From an uncultured Bacilli bacterium (GTDB lineage: Bacteria; Bacillota_I; Bacilli_A; RF39; UBA660), in NCBI GenBank assembly GCA_944336815.1, contig CALVLG010000036.1:1-8935 (forward strand): a stretch of DNA of 8,935 nt, in the 5' to 3' direction. This document shows positions 5,365 through 8,935 of the stretch, in pieces (the first letter of the stretch is position 1; every line of letters starts with the position of its first letter). A program made the position numbers and the translations under genes. The notes beneath the pieces were generated by a model. The model was not told the DNA's origin. It saw only the letters and a list, made by a program, of their open reading frames with translations, and ran no database searches.

Positions 5365-6501
5365 ATGACAGTAAATACAGAATTATTATTAGATAAATTA
5401 TATAATTTACGTGGCTCTGATAGTGATATTTTAAAAGAAATGGATCGTCAAAAGACTAAAGCCGAACAAACTAGAGATAGAACTACCGAAGAAAAAGCTA
5501 AACTTCAAAATGACATTGCCAATTTAAAACAACAACGCGAAGAATTAGAAGATCAAGGTGAAAAATTTAAAGAAGTTTTGCAAGATATTCATCGGGAAGA
5601 CTACGCTACTGTTTTAGATCGTTTACGGATTGATTTTGACCCTAAAAATTTGTTAGAAAAATTAGAAAAAAATCTTCCTCGAACAATTGAAACAGTTGAA
5701 AGAGACACTAAGAAAGCTGAAGATGAACTTGTTAAAGTTGAAGATGAAATGAATACAGCTATCACAACTATTGAAGAAATTGGGATTAGAAAAGATGCGG
5801 CTTTAGCTAACCAAGAAAAATTAAATGAATATTTTGAATTAGCTTTAGAAGGACATATAAACATCACAAGAGATTCAATCACTGATTTATTACAAGATTT
5901 TGGCTTTAATGAAGCTGAACAAAGAGAAACAGCAAAGATTTTGATGTTCCCAGAAGATGCCTTATTTGCTTATGATGCCAAAGTTAAAGCTAAAGATAAA
6001 GCTGGTAAATCAATTTCAGAAGTCATTCAAGAAGCTAAAACAATGAGTCCTGAACCTGATGAACGAAAAGAAGAAAATACTCCAATATATTCATTTGAAA
6101 ATGAAAGTTCCAAAGAAAATGCAGCTTATCAAGAAACTGACAACAAAATAAAAGCAATTGAAACATTAAAAGATTGTGGTATTGATTATCTAGATTTTAC
6201 TAGTGAAGAAATGGACCAATTGATTGCTAATTTTGATGAACAAACAGTTCGTGATAATATTGAACTTATGAAAAGTAAAAATATTAATTTAGATATTTTT
6301 ATTCATCGTGTAAGTATGTTATATGATCAAGAATTAAGAAGAAAAGTAGAACTTTTATTAAGTATTGGTAAAGAAACATTAGATCTATACTTAAATCCAA
6401 GTGTATTCACTAAATATACAAGCAACCAATTAGAACGAGTTATTTCCGTGATCGCGGCAAATGGATTAGATCCTAAAGAAGTACCGCTAATCGCGTATTA
6501 A
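5365..6501 (+). CDS. Hypothetical coiled-coil protein with C-terminal repeats
   Basis: Not recognised; 378 aa from ATG 5365. Two long charged heptad-like helices, about residues 18-65 and 95-160, predict a coiled coil. A helical middle part (about 165-210) and a charged, probably disordered linker (about 210-250) follow. The C-terminal 120 residues read as about four imperfect 26-32-residue helical repeats, each with an LL/IE-x-L core, a Gly/Asn-Ile turn and a second short helix. This pattern vaguely recalls mTERF-type repeats. There is no signal peptide or membrane segment. The SD sequence AAAGGGAG (5344-5351) is 13 nt from this ATG, unusually far. An in-frame GTG at 5353 would add four residues but is too close to the SD sequence, so the start is not fully settled. 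It is the first gene of a three-gene transcript with its own strong promoter. The frame is secure, the function unknown. Confidence 0.85.
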   Translation: MTVNTELLLDKLYNLRGSDSDILKEMDRQKTKAEQTRDRTTEEKAKLQNDIANLKQQREELEDQGEKFKEVLQDIHREDYATVLDRLRIDFDPKNLLEKLEKNLPRTIETVERDTKKAEDELVKVEDEMNTAITTIEEIGIRKDAALANQEKLNEYFELALEGHINITRDSITDLLQDFGFNEAEQRETAKILMFPEDALFAYDAKVKAKDKAGKSISEVIQEAKTMSPEPDERKEENTPIYSFENESSKENAAYQETDNKIKAIETLKDCGIDYLDFTSEEMDQLIANFDEQTVRDNIELMKSKNINLDIFIHRVSMLYDQELRRKVELLLSIGKETLDLYLNPSVFTKYTSNQLERVISVIAANGLDPKEVPLIAY

Positions 6502-6512
6502 GGAGAGATATA

Positions 6513-6830
6513 ATGGAAAACGCAATGAAATTAATAAAAGGTAACGAAGAACTTACTCCAACTCAAAAAGTTATAATCTGCATCAATGGAACAATTGGTA
6601 AAGATACTTTTGATGTTGTGTCATTCTGTGAAGAAAAAGGAATAGATACAACAAATGATTTAGCCGTTGCCAGATTATTTCAAGTTGAAGATTATCTTGA
6701 AGCAGCATATAATGACGCTTTAAGTAATGGGGATAGTGCTGAAGCATTAAAAGATCCTAGTCATTTATATGTTGTTGCCAACCGCTTTGCTAGAGAAAGA
6801 GAACTTAACAAAGGAGGTATGAGTTTATGA
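6513..6830 (+). CDS. Hypothetical protein, 105 aa, middle gene of cluster
   Basis: Not recognised. ATG 6513 follows a good SD sequence (AAGGAGAG, 6500-6507) that overlaps the stop codon of the preceding gene; the gap is 11 nt. The protein is small, acidic and probably all-helical, with no signal or membrane segment. Its core is VIICINGTIGKDTFDVVSF followed by CEEKGIDTTND and a second half (VEDYLEAAYNDALSNGDS). Its TGA stop codon is the only TGA stop in the window and lies in a 4-nt ATGA overlap with the next gene, so the two are translationally coupled. The tight packing suggests the three products are needed together, perhaps as a complex. No catalytic motif is evident. Confidence 0.85.
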   Translation: MENAMKLIKGNEELTPTQKVIICINGTIGKDTFDVVSFCEEKGIDTTNDLAVARLFQVEDYLEAAYNDALSNGDSAEALKDPSHLYVVANRFARERELNKGGMSL

Positions 6831-7114
6831 GATTTTTAGAAAAACTTAACTTCTCAAAAGAAGAAATTGAAAATTTTGAACAAAACACCTCTGATGTAAT
6901 GCTAGACACTTTAGCAAACACCCGCAAATTAGTTTTAGCTAATGGGGAATACCTTCTTGATTTAGGTGTTACTAATTTTAAAGAAATTTTTACGAATTAT
7001 TATGAACTTTTCTTATTAGACCATAGTAATTTTGTTAATATCTTTAATAAATATGATCGTGAAGATCTAATTGAAAAATTAGCTAAAAATGTGGCAATTA
7101 TCGAATATTTATAA
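6827..7114 (+). CDS. Hypothetical helical protein, 95 aa, last gene of cluster
   Basis: Not recognised. ATG 6827 overlaps the previous stop codon by 4 nt and is preceded by a strong SD sequence (AAAGGAGG, 6810-6817). The protein is predicted all-helical and soluble, with a central segment (EYLLDLGVTNFKEIF, then a Tyr/Phe-rich helix, then FVNIFNKYDREDLIEKL). The Leu-Gly-Val turn followed by paired helices resembles, by eye, one unit of the C-terminal repeats in the first protein of the cluster. It may be a stand-alone relative of that domain; this is inference. The hairpin at 7155-7207 probably ends the transcript 40 nt downstream. Confidence 0.82.
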   Translation: MRFLEKLNFSKEEIENFEQNTSDVMLDTLANTRKLVLANGEYLLDLGVTNFKEIFTNYYELFLLDHSNFVNIFNKYDREDLIEKLAKNVAIIEYL

Positions 7115-7125
7115 ACTTGTGTGAG

Positions 7126-7154
7126 TTGAATTTTACATAAAAATATGCTACGAT
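7126..7154 (+). promoter_or_regulatory. Promoter abutting the hairpin region
   Basis: A -35 box TTGAAT (7126-7131), a 17-nt spacer and a -10 box TACGAT (7149-7154) preceded by TGC (extended -10). Transcription would start near 7161, inside the left arm of the first hairpin. There is no reading frame with a start and SD sequence before cysS, so the product would be a short non-coding RNA or the beginning of a longer cysS leader. Confidence 0.45.
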
Positions 7155-7207
7155 AAAAACGTAATATAAAACCAATTGTGTACACAAACAAATTATATTA
7201 CGTTTTT
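7155..7207. terminator. Long hairpin, bidirectional terminator-like (H1)
   Basis: Perfect 15-bp arms AAAAACGTAATATAA (7155-7169) and TTATATTACGTTTTT (7193-7207) enclose, almost concentrically, a 12-nt palindrome TTGTGTACACAA (7176-7187). The right arm ends in five T, so the hairpin can terminate the 5365-7114 transcript; the A-run gives a T-tract on the minus strand as well. The inner palindrome also looks like a protein-binding site. Confidence 0.65.
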
Positions 7208-7276
7208 GTGCTTTCTTGGTCAAAGCAAGTAAAGCCTTAGGAATAGTTCTCGCTAGAGAGAAACTATTCTTTTTCT
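7161..7276 (+). ncRNA. Candidate structured small RNA or cysS leader
   Basis: From the predicted start near 7161 to the T-run ending at 7276 almost every base falls in one of three consecutive hairpins. H1 is truncated to 9 bp in this transcript (7161-7169 with 7193-7201). H2 is GCTTTCTTG (7210-7218) with CAAGTAAAGC (7226-7235), one bulged T, loop GTCAAAG. H3 is 7241-7269 followed by T's. A promoter precedes it and a terminator ends it. I do not recognise the family: it lacks the T-box sequence GGGTGG and any known riboswitch core. It may instead be three unrelated stems. Confidence 0.35.
7241..7276 (+). terminator. Rho-independent terminator upstream of cysS (H3)
   Basis: GAATAGTTCTC (7241-7251), loop GCTAGA (7252-7257), GAGAA (7258-7262), one bulged A, CTATTC (7264-7269), then TTTTTCTTT. 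Eleven base pairs plus a T-tract make a good terminator in the + direction only. It separates the upstream transcription from the cysS promoter that follows immediately, or acts as an attenuator if an upstream promoter also feeds cysS. Confidence 0.7.
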
Positions 7277-7289
7277 TTGGCATAAAATG

Positions 7290-7298
7290 TGATATAAT
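7290..7298 (+). promoter_or_regulatory. cysS: Extended -10 promoter of cysS
   Basis: TGATATAAT (7290-7298) is a complete extended -10 element (TGn-TATAAT). The corresponding -35 position (7270-7275, TTTTTC) is poor and falls within the T-tract of the preceding terminator, so the promoter would rely on the TG extension. Transcription would start near 7305, just before the SD sequence GAAAGGA (7306-7312) of cysS. Confidence 0.65.
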
Positions 7299-7321
7299 TG
7301 GACTAGAAAGGACGGATAAAC

Positions 7322-8710
7322 ATGAAAATTTTTAATACCTTAACTCATCAAGTGGAAGAATTCATTCCAAATGAAGAAGGTAAAGTAAAAATGTATACAT
7401 GTGGGCCTACTGTCTATAACTTTGCTCACATTGGTAATTTAAGAACCTACATTTTTGAAGACATCTTAGAAAAAACATTAAGATATTTAGGATATGAGGT
7501 TACCCGATGTATGAATATTACTGATGTGGGACATTTATCAAGTGATTCTGATTCTGGCGAAGATAAAATGGTGGCCGGCGCTAAAAAAGAACATAAAAGT
7601 GTTTTAGAGATTGCTAAATTTTATACTGAAGCCTTTAAAGAAGATACAGCCAAACTAAACATTAAATGGCCAGAGATCGTTTCCCCAGCTACCGAAAACA
7701 TTCCAATGTATTTTAAAATGATTGAAAAATTATTAGCCAAAGATTTTGCCTATATAAGTGGTGGTAATGTCTATTTTGATACTTCAAAACTAGATGATTA
7801 TTATAAATTAACTAATCATAAAATTGATGAAATGGTTGTTGGTGTGCGTGAAGGAGTTTTAGAAGATCAAAATAAACGAAATCAAGCTGACTTTGTTTTG
7901 TGGTTTACTAAATCAAAATTTGATAGTCAAGAATTAAAATGGCCTAGTCCTTGGGGCGAAGGCTATCCAGGCTGGCATATTGAATGTTCAGGCATTGCTA
8001 TTTCTAACTTAGGCGAGTACTTAGATATTCACTGTGGCGGTGTAGATAATATCTTTCCTCATCATACCAACGAAATTGCTCAAAGCGAAGGCTACCTTGG
8101 CCATAAATGGTGTAATTATTGGGTTCATGGTGAACACTTAAATGATATAAATGGTAAGATGAGTAAAAGTAAAGGCGAATTTTTAACTATGAGTGTTTTA
8201 ATAAACAAAGGCTATGACCCTTTAGCTTATCGTTACTTGTGTTTAACTAGCCATTATCGTAAGCAATTAACATTCAGTTATGAAATATTAGATAATGCTA
8301 CCCAAAGTTATCAAAAACTAAAATCGCGTATTGCTTCTTTAGATAAAAATGGCCCGCTTGAACAAGAAAAGTATGCCAAATACGATCAAGAATTTAAAGA
8401 ATACATCGCAGATGATTTAAACGTTGCTAATGCTTTAACCCTTTTATATGAAGTTTTAAAAAGCGATCTAAATGACGCGACTAAATATGCCTTAGCTAAA
8501 AGTTGGGATCAAGTATTTTCTTTGAATTTAACCGTTCAAAAAGAAATAACCGAAGATTTAGAAAAACATATCTTAGAGCAAATTGCCAAACGTAATGAAG
8601 CTAAAGCGAATAAAGATTATGCTTTAGCCGACAAGATACGTGATGATTTACTAAAAGAGCATGTGATTTTAAAAGATACGCGTGAAGGAACAACATACAC
8701 GATTGAATAA
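7322..8710 (+). CDS. cysS: Cysteinyl-tRNA synthetase
   Basis: Class Ia aminoacyl-tRNA synthetase charging tRNA-Cys in the cytosol; 462 aa, nearly the same as the 461 aa of the E. coli enzyme. Visible signatures: the HIGH motif as HIGN (residues 36-39) in the family block CGPTVYNFAHIGN; zinc ligands, which bind the cysteine thiolate, at C27, C222, H247 and E251 (CSGIA and FPHHTNE blocks); and a perfect KMSKS loop (279-283). The C-terminal domain ends in the usual pattern, with RNEAKANKDYALADKIRDDL followed by ILKDTREGTTY. The ATG at 7322 has the SD sequence AAAGGA about 9 nt upstream. The gene has its own extended -10 promoter and a strong terminator directly after the stop, so it appears to be monocistronic. 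No T-box leader, common for cysS in Firmicutes, is present. Complete and intact. Confidence 0.98.
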   Translation: MKIFNTLTHQVEEFIPNEEGKVKMYTCGPTVYNFAHIGNLRTYIFEDILEKTLRYLGYEVTRCMNITDVGHLSSDSDSGEDKMVAGAKKEHKSVLEIAKFYTEAFKEDTAKLNIKWPEIVSPATENIPMYFKMIEKLLAKDFAYISGGNVYFDTSKLDDYYKLTNHKIDEMVVGVREGVLEDQNKRNQADFVLWFTKSKFDSQELKWPSPWGEGYPGWHIECSGIAISNLGEYLDIHCGGVDNIFPHHTNEIAQSEGYLGHKWCNYWVHGEHLNDINGKMSKSKGEFLTMSVLINKGYDPLAYRYLCLTSHYRKQLTFSYEILDNATQSYQKLKSRIASLDKNGPLEQEKYAKYDQEFKEYIADDLNVANALTLLYEVLKSDLNDATKYALAKSWDQVFSLNLTVQKEITEDLEKHILEQIAKRNEAKANKDYALADKIRDDLLKEHVILKDTREGTTYTIE

Positions 8711-8741
8711 AAAAAATACCTAAAAACAAGAGGTATTTTTT
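8711..8741 (+). terminator. Terminator of cysS
   Basis: Perfect 11-bp stem AAAAAATACCT (8711-8721) and AGGTATTTTTT (8731-8741) around a 9-nt loop, starting at the base after the cysS stop codon. The T-run at the right end makes a standard rho-independent terminator; the A-run means it could work in both directions. Confidence 0.88.
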
Positions 8742-8750
8742 CATTTATCA

Positions 8751-8779
8751 TTTACTTTAATAGCATATTTTGATATGAT
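8751..8779 (+). promoter_or_regulatory. Promoter of the last, partial gene
   Basis: A -35 box TTTACT (8751-8756), 17-nt spacer, -10 box TATGAT (8774-8779) preceded by TGA (extended -10). The predicted start of transcription near 8786 leaves a leader of about 37 nt with the SD sequence AGAGAGGTTGA (8806-8816). Confidence 0.7.
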
Positions 8780-8822
8780 AAATAAGTAAGAATAGAAAGA
8801 ATAAAAGAGAGGTTGATCTTTT

Positions 8823-8935
8823 ATGCAAAAAGACGTAATGAACAAAATTAATTTATTAGTAGAAATGTCTGGCACGCCTAATAATTATGACACATTAGAA
8901 GAAGAGCTACATTTACTAGAAAAAAAGATTGAAAA
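8823..8935 (+). CDS. Hypothetical protein, 5' part only
   Basis: An open frame starts at ATG 8823 and runs off the window after 37 codons. It begins MQKDVMNKINLLVEM and continues with a polar turn and a charged helix rich in Leu and Glu. The start is supported by GAGAGGTTGA about 6-10 nt upstream and by the promoter at 8751-8779. No known family can be recognised from this fragment. The beginning does not resemble Mini-III RNase or an RlmB-type methyltransferase, which often follow cysS in Firmicutes. Confidence 0.65.
   Translation, partial: MQKDVMNKINLLVEMSGTPNNYDTLEEELHLLEKKIE

Noticed and set aside
5601..5882. 93-aa minus-strand frame opposite the coiled-coil gene
   Set aside because: Its Ser-rich translation is the complement of the Glu/Lys-rich coiled coil; no start signals.
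6828..6839. Mycoplasma code (TGA = Trp)
   Set aside because: The only TGA stop is followed by TAG three codons later, so it alone does not decide. However, all Trp codons are TGG and no gene has an in-frame TGA, which supports the standard code.
7000..7191. 63-aa minus-strand frame opposite the last cluster gene
   Set aside because: Mostly antisense to the 6827-7114 gene and running through the hairpin; no start signals.
7098..7283. 61-aa minus-strand frame across the pre-cysS intergenic region
   Set aside because: No SD sequence upstream, its bases form the hairpins, and a T-tract terminator faces it on the minus strand (7155-7159).
7115..7321. T-box riboswitch for cysS
   Set aside because: Expected because cysS is often T-box regulated, but the GGGTGG-type antiterminator consensus is absent and the cysS promoter lies after the terminator.

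Overview
The window looks like a chromosomal segment of a low-GC, Gram-positive-type (Firmicutes/Bacilli-like) bacterium, possibly one of the small-genome uncultured lineages near the Mollicutes. The DNA is very AT-rich. Promoters resemble the sigma-A consensus and Shine-Dalgarno (SD) sequences of the AAAGGAGG type are common. Genes are tightly packed and end in hairpin/T-run terminators. All Trp residues (about 23) are TGG and no gene has an internal TGA, so the standard bacterial code applies. Nothing indicates a prophage, insertion sequence or CRISPR array.

Layout. (1) 66-1085 (+): an unrecognised 339-aa soluble protein behind its own promoter. (2) 1140-2147 (+): trpS, tryptophanyl-tRNA synthetase, with its own promoter, followed after 11 nt by a GTG-started 139-aa protein of unknown function (2159-2578). 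(3) 2596-5102 (-): a three-gene ABC importer operon (TTG-started substrate-binding protein, ATPase, permease) of the NMT1/THI5 - SsuB/TauB - SsuC/TauC type, with overlapping gene ends. It converges on the trpS unit and shares a bidirectional terminator with it. (4) 5103-5364: a 262-nt divergent intergenic region with several inverted repeats and a strong rightward promoter. (5) 5365-7114 (+): three tightly coupled genes of unknown function. The first has coiled coils and C-terminal helical repeats. (6) 7115-7321: a dense intergenic region with a promoter, three consecutive hairpins, a terminator and a second promoter. (7) 7322-8710 (+): cysS, cysteinyl-tRNA synthetase, with a strong terminator. 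(8) 8751-8935 (+): a promoter and the 5' part of another gene that runs off the window.

Working together: trpS and cysS are housekeeping translation genes with private promoters. The ABC operon should import a small organic nutrient, either a thiamine-pyrimidine-type precursor or an alkanesulfonate-like compound; the sequence does not decide which. The most novel parts are the 5365-7114 cluster, the three-hairpin element ahead of cysS (a candidate small RNA or regulatory leader), a TrpRS with a cysteine pattern like the iron-sulfur-cluster TrpRS of Thermotoga, and large inverted repeats in the divergent promoter region.
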